Of a stretch of 39,064 bases of DNA, positions 23,439 to 33,376 are shown piece by piece. A model generated the notes under the pieces. The model saw only the letters and a list, made by a program, of their open reading frames with translations, was not told where the DNA came from and ran no database searches. Origin of the DNA: Funneliformis mosseae. Lineage: Eukaryota > Glomeromycota > Glomeromycetes > Glomerales > Glomeraceae. Where the stretch lies: NCBI GenBank assembly GCA_910592005.1, contig CAJVPP010000233.1, positions 1-39,064 of the forward strand, in the 5' to 3' direction. Position 1 is the stretch's first letter. The number at the start of each line of letters is the position of its first letter. The position numbers and the translations under genes were made by a program.

Positions 23439-24997
23439 TTCATATTTTAAAATATATAATAGTTAAGAATTAGCAATAATAAATGTAAGTAATATTAAAT
23501 TTAATTTATATTATTGTAATTTTCTATGAGATATTATTTTATTAAATATTGAACTAATTTTTTATTGTTTATTTTTCCTAAAATAATTTAATTCAATTAA
23601 TATATATTATAAATAAATTTATATTTATCTTATTTATTTTATCATTATCAGATATATTATGAATTGTATTTAAATAATATTTAAATTTGAAAAAGAACCT
23701 ATAAACTTATAGAAAATATCACATAATTTTTTTTATTACAATATTATACAATATACCTTTTTATTATCTATTTTTTAAAATATTTCAATACATAATTTTT
23801 TTCACTTTTTAACTTCTTAATATAATGAGTAGGTATTGAAATTGAAGACTTTTAAAAATTAAAATAGAATGTGCAGTTGATTATTAATTGAAATTTTAGA
23901 TTGAAAGTTTTTGATATCTTTATACTTTAAAAAATATTGCAAAAAAAAAGTAAAACTAAAATATATATATAATTTATTTAATTTATTTATAAATTATTAA
24001 ATTTATTTAAAAGAATATATATAAATATAATTTTTATCTCAAATAATAATAAAAATAATAATAAATTAAAATAATATTAAAAATGTGAAAAGTAGTATGA
24101 TAAAATTATGATTTTTAAATTTTCTATTATATATTACATATTTTTAACTTTTTGATACATTTTTACAAAATTTTAATTTAAATTTGAATGGTCTATAAAT
24201 ATTAATTTGTTAATAATTTTTTAATATATAAATAAAAAACTAATTAAAGAATAGTTATTATGAAAGTTTTAGTCTAATTTCTATAAAGAATATAATTTAC
24301 ATATGCATGCATTTTAATTTATTTTAATTTGAATAATTTAACTGGTTAAATTAATTGATTAATTTAACTAGTTAATTTAACTGATTAACCTTAATCAGTT
24401 CTAATATCTAGTTATTTTTATAATTATTTATACTTTATAAATCAAATTTTTGAAATTTGAAAAAAAAGTATTTAAACATTTTTATTTACAATTAAAATTT
24501 TTTAATTTAAATATTACTTTAGAAAAAATTTAAAGAATAATTCATCTATTATTAGTAAATTATAAAGAATATAAGATTTTAAAGAAGATTATTTATAAAA
24601 TCAGATCTAAAAGTTTATAAAAAAAATGTTTTAAAAAAAACTAAAAAGATTTTTTATATTGGTAATAATAAAATATTTCTAAATATTTATCTGTTTTTAA
24701 TTTTAAGTATAAAAAATAAAAACATTACATTTTAATTATAATAATAATAAAAAATATGAAATCAATATTTAAAATTATTTTGTTACTTTTTTTATTATAA
24801 TTTTTAGTTTAAATTATAATTTATGACAATTCTTTAATAGAAGTTAAAAAATATTCTTAGATAAAAAAAATATAAATAAAAAGTATGTAAAGTTAAAATA
24901 TGAGTATGATATTTCTTTATAATACTATTTTGGTTTTAAATATTAAATATTAATAGCAAATACTTGATCTATTTGCTAAACCTAAATTTATTGAATG
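23439..24997. other. AT-rich spacer with short palindrome cluster
   Basis: Mostly A/T runs. At 24347-24400 several palindromic words follow each other: TTTAACTGGTTAAATT, AATTTAACTAGTTAATTT, and CTGATTAACCTTAATCAG. It also serves as the 3' flank of the membrane-protein gene, which ends at 24998. No other gene is seen. Confidence 0.6.
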
Positions 24998-27900
24998 TTA
25001 TTTATTCTTATGATATTTTATAAACTTTATAATAATTTTTTCAAGTACTCCAAAACATAATGTGACAAAACTTGAAATAAGAGTTAAAGTAGGTATAATT
25101 GTATAAATAATTACATGTTTTTGATAATAAATCTGAAATTATATAATAGTTTAACTTAACTTTTTTTTGATTTTTTTTTTAAAAAATAAATAACAAATTA
25201 TAGATAGATAAATTACCTGTATAATAAATTGTGGTATTTCTTCTAAAAAAATATTGAAAAAACCAGCATATGTTACCCATTTAGTAATCTTTTCAAATTC
25301 AGGTGCGGAAAATAAAGCTTTGAATAATCCAAGTCTAAGATTCGGGTTATCATCATTAATGAATGTGTTTAATATATGAAGAGCTTCTACATCAACACAT
25401 GATAAAATTGTACATGATGAAATGGTTACTGTATTGTCATGACACCAATCTCTAAAATTTTCGTTATATTTAATTTCCTGGCATAATAAGTATAGAGTCA
25501 CTATTGTATTCAAAGCTATTGGAATTATAATTGATAATAAGCTAAAAAATTAAGCAAAAATCAATTAATATAATATGCAATTATGTAAAAACAAATAATT
25601 ATTATAAAACAAATCATACCTATATATGTACAAACCAGGAATGTCATTAGCGTTAGAAAGAAGAAAAGTAATATCCAATATTAAATCATAAACAATCAAG
25701 ATGATCTCTATAATAAAGAAATAATTGATCTAAAGAATAAAATTATTAATAAATTGCGAAATAATATTAAATAATGAATGTATTAAATGTATACTGTACC
25801 ATATAATATTGAAGCAAACAATAAATAATGATCACAAGAGCAATCAAGACTATATTGACAATTAATTCAATAGACCAAAATTCAGCTATAATTTTAAGAT
25901 TAGTTTAAAATATAAAAAATTAAAAAAAAATTGTTATTTAAAATTAATAATGTACTTACGAGTTAGTGTAGCCCCATAACTTTTATCTATAAATCTGGTA
26001 AATTTTTCTTGAGATATAAGATTCATATCCTTATTTTTAATTAATTCATCCAGATCTTTCTTTACTGATTCAGTATTTCGTTCCATGCTATAATCATTTA
26101 AGTATGGTTTATTAACAGCGATGGATATTAAAATCTGATGATCATCATTTAAATTTTGAATACGATTAATTTTTAATCTTGTTTGATTTATAGGCATTAT
26201 TTTAGATAATTCATTCTCAAGTTGACCAAATTTTTGAGAATTTATTTCATCATAATATGCAGTCGATGCATTATTAAAATTTAATTTAATGGAAAGGATT
26301 AATTGATCTATTGAAGTAAGTAAATGTTATTAATTGGGTTATGATAAATAATTTATGAAACTTCTTATAATAAATAATACCTGCTGGTTCATCTTGTTCT
26401 TTTAATTCTAATGTAAATGTTGACGAAGTTATTAATATAAATTTAACTCATTAAAGAAGTTCTATAATTCAAACTTACGAGTTGAAAATGTCCATATATT
26501 TTCTGAAATTCCGAGTAAAGGTTCTTTTGTCTTTCGAGACTTGACAAAATTATTATCAACTCGAACACCAAATTTAGCATAGCCTTTGTGAAATGTGCTA
26601 GGTAAAATTTTGACAGACACTGTATCGTTAAGCACATTACAATAATCATAATTTTGTCCAGAAATTATCTGTCTTAAAATCAAATTGTCCTTCTCGTCAT
26701 ACTGATATATCGTCAAGTTTCCAGTTGATAAAATTACAGGAAGATTGTAATTTATCTTCAATTGTAAATTCTCATTTGGTAAATAAATGGTATCATTGAT
26801 ACTTGGTGACGTGTTATTAATATTTGGATTTTGAAATATGTAACGATAATCTATAAAATAAAGATGATGAAGTTATCGAGGTGTTATTGATTTTAATAAT
26901 ATTATAAAACCTTACCAGATGGATCAATAGTATTTAAAGAATAGTAATTGATTGCGTAATTATCGTTATCTTCAAACACCTGTAAAATCCAAAAAACATT
27001 TTGTTTTTGAATTACATTTATATTTTTTACATTATATGAACTGCCATTATATTTATTTATTTCACTACTAGATATGACCCCATAATAATCATAAATATCA
27101 ATCTTATTATCATTGTTGTTGACGATAAAGCCAATATATCCGCCATAAAAATTGGGATAAAAAAACGATCCAAAATTATAACTATAAATGTCAATATTGG
27201 TGTAACCAACAGACATAACTGCGCCAGTTGAGAGAAAACGAATTTGGGAACTTCCGGAACCTTCCTCATAAGTAGTACATGTATATCCGGTACCATCAAA
27301 GTTATTAATGCAACCTGTAGAAAGTGAGTGTAAATATATTATTATTTGCTTTTAATACAAATGAATTATAATAAAATAAGTATACCATCAACCTCGATAC
27401 GAATTGATTCGTTTTTGAATGAATTTAGTAAATAAGGTCCTAACGGTTCAGTTGCATCAGCTTCCAAAAAGTTTACGTAAATTTCATCGATTTTATATCC
27501 ATTTTTTTCATTACGATAACTTATGGCAAATCCAAATCCGCCATCGATAAGTTGAAAATATTTCACTCTAGGAATCGGATTTAATGTTAAATTATATAAC
27601 GGATTTGAAAAACTCCCTTCGGTTATAAGTATTACATTTCTATCATTAGAATCCGATATATTCGGAAGTTTAAACCTTTTCCAAATAACAACATTCTCTC
27701 TGACACCAGCAAACGAGAATACGTCTTTGTTAATAAATAAGCCGTACGACAGGCTCGGTCCAGTACTTTTTGGCCCAGTATCATACCACACAATTTCAAG
27801 ATCAATAATACTTAAATTTTAATTATATATAAGTTAAATATTTTGAATTTGCGAGATAATTATACATAATTTTATACAGACTCACTCAATTATATTTCCG

Positions 27901-28268
27901 GTCCATGACGAAAGCAACCCAAATGTATTGGTTTTTACCGCATACAATATCAAAATATATTCTTCATTTAAAATAACTGTATTCATTTTTGAGGTAGGAA
28001 ATGATTTATTTACTGTAATATAAATAGTAGATCCATTTACGGGAACGATTCTTAAATATATATTATTATTGTTGGTTTTAGAAAATCGTAATAAAATCAT
28101 TCCGTTTGGATTTGAATTATATTCTTCAAATGTTAAATCATTTTCAAAGTCTTCGTTAATACTTTTTAAGTATTGAATATCACATAACGTCAGGTGTAAT
28201 AACAATGACAATACGATAATTGCGATGAATTTTTTAGATTTAATTGATTGAAAATTTGAAAACCCCAT
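24998..28268 (-). CDS. Secreted-ectodomain multipass membrane protein, ten exons
   Basis: Minus-strand exons are 28268-27886, 27810-27386, 27314-26916, 26850-26479, 26407-26381, 26307-25960, 25885-25800, 25729-25620, 25541-25217 and 25132-24998. All nine introns are GT-AG, 65-84 bp. The exons total 2610 nt, exactly 870 codons with the stop, and frame is kept at every junction. The start is the ATG before a signal peptide (KKFIAIIVLSLLLHLTLC). Residues about 30-535 form a Tyr/Asn/Ile-rich, probably beta-rich outside domain with Asn-glycosylation sites. A linker to about 650 includes KKDLDELIKNK. About five helices follow: 658-680, 683-705, 717-738, 800-825 and 830-858. EEIPQFIIQ at 817-825 resembles the EN-PQL-Q motif of XK-related proteins. 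I recall similar genes in Rhizophagus. Function is unknown; a cell-surface sensor or lipid-handling protein is possible. Exon 5 has only 27 nt, so that exon deserves most doubt. Confidence 0.85.
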
Positions 28269-28737
28269 TATGGAAAATAAAAATTTTTGTTTAAGGATAT
28301 CAAAAAATTTTCGTCAGAATCCATTTAGTAATATTTATTTATTTTTTTTTATCATCATTATCTGGCTTTTTTTGAATTGAATGAATTTCACATTTCCTAG
28401 TAAGTAAATTAAAATTGTTCATCCCACGGATTTCGAGATCCGAAAATTTAAATGGATTACAAAAAAGGAAATTGATATATCATAATGCTACTGTAAAATA
28501 TTTTGCTTTACACTTGAATTACAAGTGTAGCTTTGATGATTTTTACTCTTCGAAGCCTTCGCGGTTTTTCCTTTAGTAAAAAAAAAATTTGACAAAAAAT
28601 AAAACTAGTTTCAATTTCGAAACCTAGGGTTATCTTTACGCGTTAAAAAATTTAATTAACTCAAAACATATATTAGACTTGAACAGAAAATTATAATTGT
28701 CTTTAAAAAAATAAAAAAATTTTTAAATCTTTAATTT
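28269..28737. promoter_or_regulatory. Upstream region of the membrane-protein gene
   Basis: This spacer precedes the minus-strand membrane gene and a plus-strand ORF at 28738, so it could be shared. It contains T-rich stretches, the perfect palindrome at 28509-28529 and CTTCGAAGCCTTCGCGG near 28548. No TATA element is assigned. Confidence 0.4.
28509..28529. promoter_or_regulatory. Perfect 8+8 bp palindrome
   Basis: TACACTTG (28509-28516) and CAAGTGTA (28522-28529) are exact reverse complements around AATTA. It lies about 240 bp upstream of the membrane-protein start and 210 bp upstream of the plus-strand ORF. A dimeric factor site is possible but untested. Confidence 0.4.
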
Positions 28738-29118
28738 TTGCTATTTAATCTGCATTTCTTCGTTAAAATCTCATCAAAGAAGAAGAAAATAATTAATAAT
28801 TTTATCATCAATTCAAATAAATATTTTGTAAATATTTTGAATAAATTTATTGTGCCATTTCCACTCCATTTTCAAGTCATGAAAATTACTTCAACGTTGG
28901 AATTCTTGAAGTATCAAATTTGTCAGGTCATTCTGCTTAATTCATTATATTTGCAGGATGAAACCAAGTTTATTCTCATGCAAGCTATGCAAAGTATCAA
29001 AGTTTACCCTTATTTATTTTTATCACTATATTATGCTACGTCATCTGTATCATTTGACATTGCGCCATTCATGACAACTATTAGGGACGAAATTCTTAAA
29101 TTCGCAAGGTTAAAATAA
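28738..29118 (+). CDS. Hypothetical protein or gene remnant, 126 residues
   Basis: The last part, DETKFILMQAMQSIKVYPYL followed by FLSLYYATSSVSFDIAPFMT, TIRDEILKFARLK and a stop, looks like genuine protein: helical, with mixed composition unlike translated AT DNA. The first 45 residues (IINNFIINSNKYFVN) look like non-coding sequence. The start is therefore unreliable. The true coding part may begin later, or be the last exon of a broken gene; TTTGCAG at about 28951 is a possible acceptor. I do not recognise the family. A remnant of the same kind of gene as 31174-32058 is conceivable, but no shared block is seen. Confidence 0.35.
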   Translation: MLFNLHFFVKISSKKKKIINNFIINSNKYFVNILNKFIVPFPLHFQVMKITSTLEFLKYQICQVILLNSLYLQDETKFILMQAMQSIKVYPYLFLSLYYATSSVSFDIAPFMTTIRDEILKFARLK

Positions 29119-29860
29119 AATTCGGTTAATATATTGCCTCCCTATAACAAACATGAGAAAATAAATTATCAGATTGTAATTGTAATTGAAATAAAAAAAC
29201 GTATTGAGAAAAGTGAACATTACGACGACTAATTATAGGCTTTATTATTTTTTAGAGTGTTTGGGTCATATGTATATATATGTATTCGTTTCGCGTAACT
29301 GGAAATTCTTTAATTTTATTCCTAGTTTATTGATTACAATACTATATAATAAAGGAGGAACAGTGCCATGGTAAAAAAAAACTTAGTGAGATTTTATTGC
29401 TCATGGTACCGCGAAAATGGGAATCAGTTCCCTTATTAGCGAAGTTGTATTCCCAAGATAAGTTGGAATATTGTCTTACCTGTAACAGCTCAAGCTCGCG
29501 ATCATAGCATAGAAACTTCATGTACAATGGGTTGGTCTTGCACGTATTTTATCACTCGAATGTATAAATAAAAGTAACGTGAAGATTCTTCACGCTTATC
29601 ACCTGATATGCAACTACTGCCCGAATGTTTCGATGTTCTTAAATACTGTGGTAAGTCAAAATGCGGAGCAATCGGAGAAACCTTCACTTAAAAATTTCTT
29701 GATTACCGTTTATACGAAGGCGATTTGGAACAAGAGGAAACGGAGCACAATCGATACGCGGTGAACTAAGCACTATTCTCAAATATCAGTGTTAAACATC
29801 TGAAATTGGGAAAGAAGTGCAACAGATGTTAAAGAATTTTCAGGTAAAAAGATAGGTTAT
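29119..29860. other. Less AT-rich spacer with possible coding remnants
   Basis: Short open stretches on both strands have non-AT-like composition. On plus, RLSPDMQLLPECFDVLKYCG ends at a GTAAGT donor-like site near 29652. On minus, a stretch with YDRELELLQ is followed by GTAAGAC near 29480. Neither connects to a convincing exon, and no family is recognised. They may be decayed exons or untranslated regions. Confidence 0.35.
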
Positions 29861-30085
29861 ACTGCCACCTACTACTCTGCTGGCTGCATGCTGGTAGTAG
29901 GAAGGCTGCGTGATTGTTGGTGAGCAGTATTGTAAATAGTATTCTGTACTGTCACCAACTACCCTGTTGGCTGCATGCTGGCAGTGGGAAAGGCTGCGTG
30001 CTTGTTGGTTAGTGTACAGTGTTTGAGTGAACTACTTTGTGGCTACGTGCTCATAAGGGAAAGGCTGCGTGCTTTTTCACTGGTG
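29861..30085 (+). repeat. Three-unit structured tandem repeat (GGCTGCRTGC box pairs)
   Basis: Six copies of the box GGCTGCRTGC (one with GGCTAC) start at 29882, 29904, 29969, 29992, 30041 and 30063. They form three pairs spaced 22, 23 and 22 bp; unit periods are 87 and 72 bp. Each pair is enclosed by its own base-pairing arms: ACTGC/GCAGT (29861-29865, 29924-29928), ACTGT/ACAGT (29948-29952, 30016-30020) and AGTGAA/TTCACT (30026-30031, 30076-30081). Between units 1 and 2 a C-G pair becomes T-A, a compensatory change. Unit 1 has an inner stem CCTACTAC/GTAGTAGG, six of whose eight pairs survive in unit 2. It is the richest G+C stretch nearby and has no credible ORF. Candidates are a structured RNA or a DNA foldback array. 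Strand is arbitrary. Confidence 0.7.
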
Positions 30086-31173
30086 TTTCTGAAATTTTTT
30101 CATATTTTCTTTACATGCAAGACGATTATTAATTATCATTTAATTCAATCTTTGTAAGGACGAAAAAAATTCAAAGGAAGTAAATAGTTTTGGGATATGC
30201 AGGCTAAGCAACAATACATTCTTATGGAGCTTAAATTGGTTAGAAGGAACAAGTAAGTTTTTCGAAATGAGTGGCTTTGTGCTTTCTATACTTTCTATAC
30301 CTTCTAACAACATTGTTTAAATGAAGAACGAACTGAAGGACCGGATTTGTCTCGAATAGGTTAGTATATTACATCTAATTACGCCTAATCTTGATGTTAT
30401 AATGCCTGAAAGCTCATTCCATTTTAGACTCGACATGTTTTGGATCGATTCGATATAGATCCGAGATCAGTGACTTTCGGTACAAAAAGGGATCACTAGA
30501 AAGCGCTTGTTGGATGAGTCGAGTAAGCGTACCTATAAGGAGTCAGTAATGATCAGTTCTTCAAAGTTGATTAATTGCATGACCTTTATATTGTCTTGTT
30601 TGTATTTAGAAACTTTATGAATTTATTTGATATACCGCCACAATCAAAAGCAACGTCAAACTAGACACGGAAGAAATATCCCAAATTATTGCGAATCTGA
30701 TGAACCAGAATATGAACCCTAGAGGATAAGGAGAGAAAGTAATACTCGTTATTCACCGTGACAGAATCTCAGCAATCTGCCACACTGTATTTAACACCAC
30801 CGATGACGGTAACTGAATTCTCAAGCTCAAATTCAGATTTAGGAATTTAGACATATCTAAGGTATTGTAATTATTTTTTTTACCAGATTATATTTATTTA
30901 TATAAATCATCCAATTCTAACCTATTTTTGAAAAACTATCAAGAACAAAAGCATAAGATCACAATATGTCCGTGATTTCTCTAGTTCTCGTGAAAACACG
31001 TTATGTCCAAGTCCAACACGTTCAGTCTAAATACTTTAATAAGGACGCCTAATTATCACCAAAGGCTACATATAATGAATTTCTTCTGCACATATAATAT
31101 GTGCTTTCAATTCAACGATTCATCTTTATCTTGACAAGGCAACTATTGGAGAACAAATATAAGCATACTCCAG
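30086..31173. other. Less AT-rich spacer with possible coding remnants
   Basis: Broken frames read RFDIDPRSVTFGTK then ITRKRLLDESSKRTYKESVM at about 30435-30555, and YCESDEPEYEPR then TESQQSATLYLTPPMTVTEF at about 30690-30830. The composition is protein-like but no family is recognised. They may be decayed exons of the pseudogene that follows, but no splice path joining them was found. Confidence 0.35.
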
Positions 31174-32058
31174 ATGGGAAACAAATGGGCTATTGATGAT
31201 ACAATAGCCAACAAGCTCAATAACATATTTAATAACATATTTCAGTCAAGTTATTCTGAAATCGAATCTAAAATAATTTCAGAAACAAAGATTGACGATA
31301 ATCGAACATCAGATGAAGATAGATTTATATTCTTCGTTCGTTCGATATGCGTTATTAGACTTTGTCTCAAAATTTAAGTTTATGATGCCAAAAGTTTTGG
31401 ATCGCGATATGCTTGAACGATCTCACATCATTGAAGTTCTGTCACCAATTCTTCTCGCGTTTCGCAAAGCATTTCCTGATGTAAAATATATTTGGGTAGA
31501 AAAGAATGTAAGATCCATAAAAGAGGTGAATATCATGTTAACAAGTAATCTTGGGAAAAAAAAATCGGACTTACTCATTCTTAGATTGTCAGATGCAAGA
31601 GAGTTTCTGAATGTCGAAGTGTTTGGACCTCCCTATAGAACTACAAAAAAAACACCCGGCTGGCGATGTTAAAAAGCTATTAATTATGGCTATATATAGT
31701 TTATGTCGACTCCTTGGTAACAGCCTTAATTGCAACATTGAAGACGCCAAGAATGTCAAACTTACAGCATTCAATTTATGAGGTCGACTTACGTTGTTTT
31801 CTGTTTCTTTAGCAGACAAAAGGAAATATTTAGCAGTTGAATTGGCTTCTTGCATAATTCCATTTGTTTTTGACGCTATCACATGTTACATGAAGATTTT
31901 TAATTTCTTTGCAGTTATTCGAAATGAATTCGTAGAACAAGAAAAATTACAAAGGAAAATTCGTTCCTTTATTCCAGTTAATAATTGTTCTGAAAATTAA
32001 AGGGGAGTGGTTACATCTACCAGATTATGAAGAAGATATGGATGAAATATTTCTTTGA
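31174..32058 (+). pseudogene. Recently broken gene of a Rhizophagus-type hypothetical family
   Basis: A nearly complete protein of about 290 residues can be followed through three frameshifts and one stop. In order: AIDDTIANKLNNIFNNIFQS; SDEDRFIFF, then a shift; VRYALLDFVSKFKFMMPK; MLERSHIIEVLSPILLAFRK; VKSIKEVN-like VRSIKEVNIM; LNVEVFGPPYRTTKK, then a shift; PAGDVKKLLIMAIYSLCRLL; an in-frame TGA near 31779; GRLTLFSVSLADKRKYLAVE; IRNEFVEQEKLQRKIRSFIP, then a shift near 32000; and WLHLPDYEEDMDEIFL with its stop at 32056-32058. The first shift is explained by one extra TTCG in a TTCG run at 31333-31344, the second by eight instead of seven A at about 31654. I recall this ORF type as multicopy in Rhizophagus; its function is unknown. 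Sequencing error could explain the A-run but hardly all four lesions. Confidence 0.75.
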
Positions 32059-33090
32059 TATAAGATTCTATTTTACTGTATATTGCAATCTTTATTATTT
32101 ACAACAAAAATGATGTGGTTGTATTATTTGTAATTCTTATGTAGACAGTAGTTATTTATTGCTGTAATGTAACTATTAATAAAGTATTTTTAGTCTGCAT
32201 GCAATTTTGATTTATGTGATATGGATCAAAAAACTTTCAGCCCTTCTCACACAGTTCATAGTTAAATTATATAAGTAATATTTTTGTAAAAAATTTCAAT
32301 AGTTTTTTGGCTTTATCATAATAAATTCCAATAGTAACTGTAAAAGCATAAAGCGAGGCGGGAAATTCCGTCATGTGGACTGATCACCCGAAATGCGCAG
32401 TAGATATCGGGAGCGCTCTGCCCGAAGGAAATTCTCTTTTTTTTTCGTGCGACGTGCGAATCATATATAATGGATAACTTAACATTGCTGAAAATAAGGA
32501 CTCAAATCGCACGTTCAAATAATCATTTACTAGAAGTGGTAATGTAAATCCTCTGCAATAGAGGCACCGATGCTACTTTTTGATCCATCAATAAGAGTTT
32601 TCACGTCGCAGTGAAAAAGCCTATAAATTTTATAAAAATTCTCTAAATATTATTTTGACCGAACTTTTTTTTTTTTTACTGATTATCTTTCGATCTTAAG
32701 GCCAACCATTTTTTAAAATTTGCGGTTGCTCGATCCATATTTCGCTAATTTTGATAACATTTGATGTTTGTTAATTTTTACTTATAAGGAAATTTACTTT
32801 TTTTTAAAAAAAAATAACCTGGGTCAGCGGCTTACCGAGAAATTTTTTAAAGTAAGGGGAGTTCCGCTCTTGCTAAAATTCCGAAGAATGGGTTACTAGC
32901 GGCGGAAAGACGAACACAACTTGGGTCAGGAGTTTTTCTTTTCATATTATATTTAATTAAGAATAAGTCGTTCCCTCTAAAAGAGTTACCGACACTTATA
33001 TTAATTTATGTGTAATTACTAACTATTTATTGAGGGCTTTTTTTTTTCCTTAAATTTAAAAAAATTTAGATCTTGTTATCTATAATATAA
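32059..33090. other. Spacer with locally G+C-rich, hairpin-prone patches
   Basis: A patch at 32350-32440 has GGGAAATTCC and GAAGGAAATTC flanking CGGGAGCGCTCTGCCCG, a short hairpin. GTGCGACGTGCGAA and TCGCACGTTC (about 32445-32516) pair across 60 bp. A patch at 32818-32935 has TGGGTCAG twice and TTCCGC/GCGGAA arms. No ORF, tRNA or rRNA was recognised. These could be untranslated or non-coding RNA segments. Confidence 0.4.
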
Positions 33091-33372
33091 CTAGGGAACG
33101 GAGACCGTTATTAAGTCCAGAATGATCTTAACTAAAAAAAATATTGCAAAAGCCAATCAGCATCGACTCAATTTGAGCGGGTAGACATCGGGACACTTTG
33201 CGTAGACATATATAGTCCTTCACTTCATTCTAGAGAACAGGGACCGTTGTTAATTCTGAAAATTTATCTAGACTTTTGTGCAATTGAAAAGTCAATCAGC
33301 ATCGACTCAATTATTGAGCGGGCGAACATCAGGATACTTTGCGTAGACATATATAGTCCATCACTTCATTCT
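33091..33372 (+). repeat. 140-bp tandem duplication with TATA-like boxes
   Basis: Two units (33091-33229 and 33230-33372) share CCGTTNTTAA, then CAATCAGCATCGACTCAAT at 33153 and 33293, then GAGCGGG, then GCGTAGACATATATAGTCC ending in CACTTCATTCT. The central half of each unit is well kept and the first half is more diverged. Each unit holds CATATATAG followed about 15 bp later by CTTCATTCT, reminiscent of a core promoter. No gene is seen downstream. An outer exact inverted repeat, GTCCAGAATG (33115-33124) and CATTCTGGAC (33367-33376), brackets most of the pair. Confidence 0.7.
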
Positions 33373-33376
33373 GGAC

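Noticed and set aside
26443..26649. Second minus-strand frame over exon 4 of the membrane-protein gene
   Set aside because: Shadow of the real exon; the 26479-26850 exon in the other frame fits the splice phases.
27057..27299. Second minus-strand frame over exon 3
   Set aside because: Shadow frame; exon 26916-27314 joins in phase to its neighbours.
29975..30157. 60-codon plus-strand ORF with Cys/Leu-rich start
   Set aside because: It is a reading of the structured repeat units 2 and 3 and does not survive across units.
31589..31882. 97-codon minus-strand ORF
   Set aside because: Antisense to the pseudogene, whose plus-strand reading is coherent over 880 bp.
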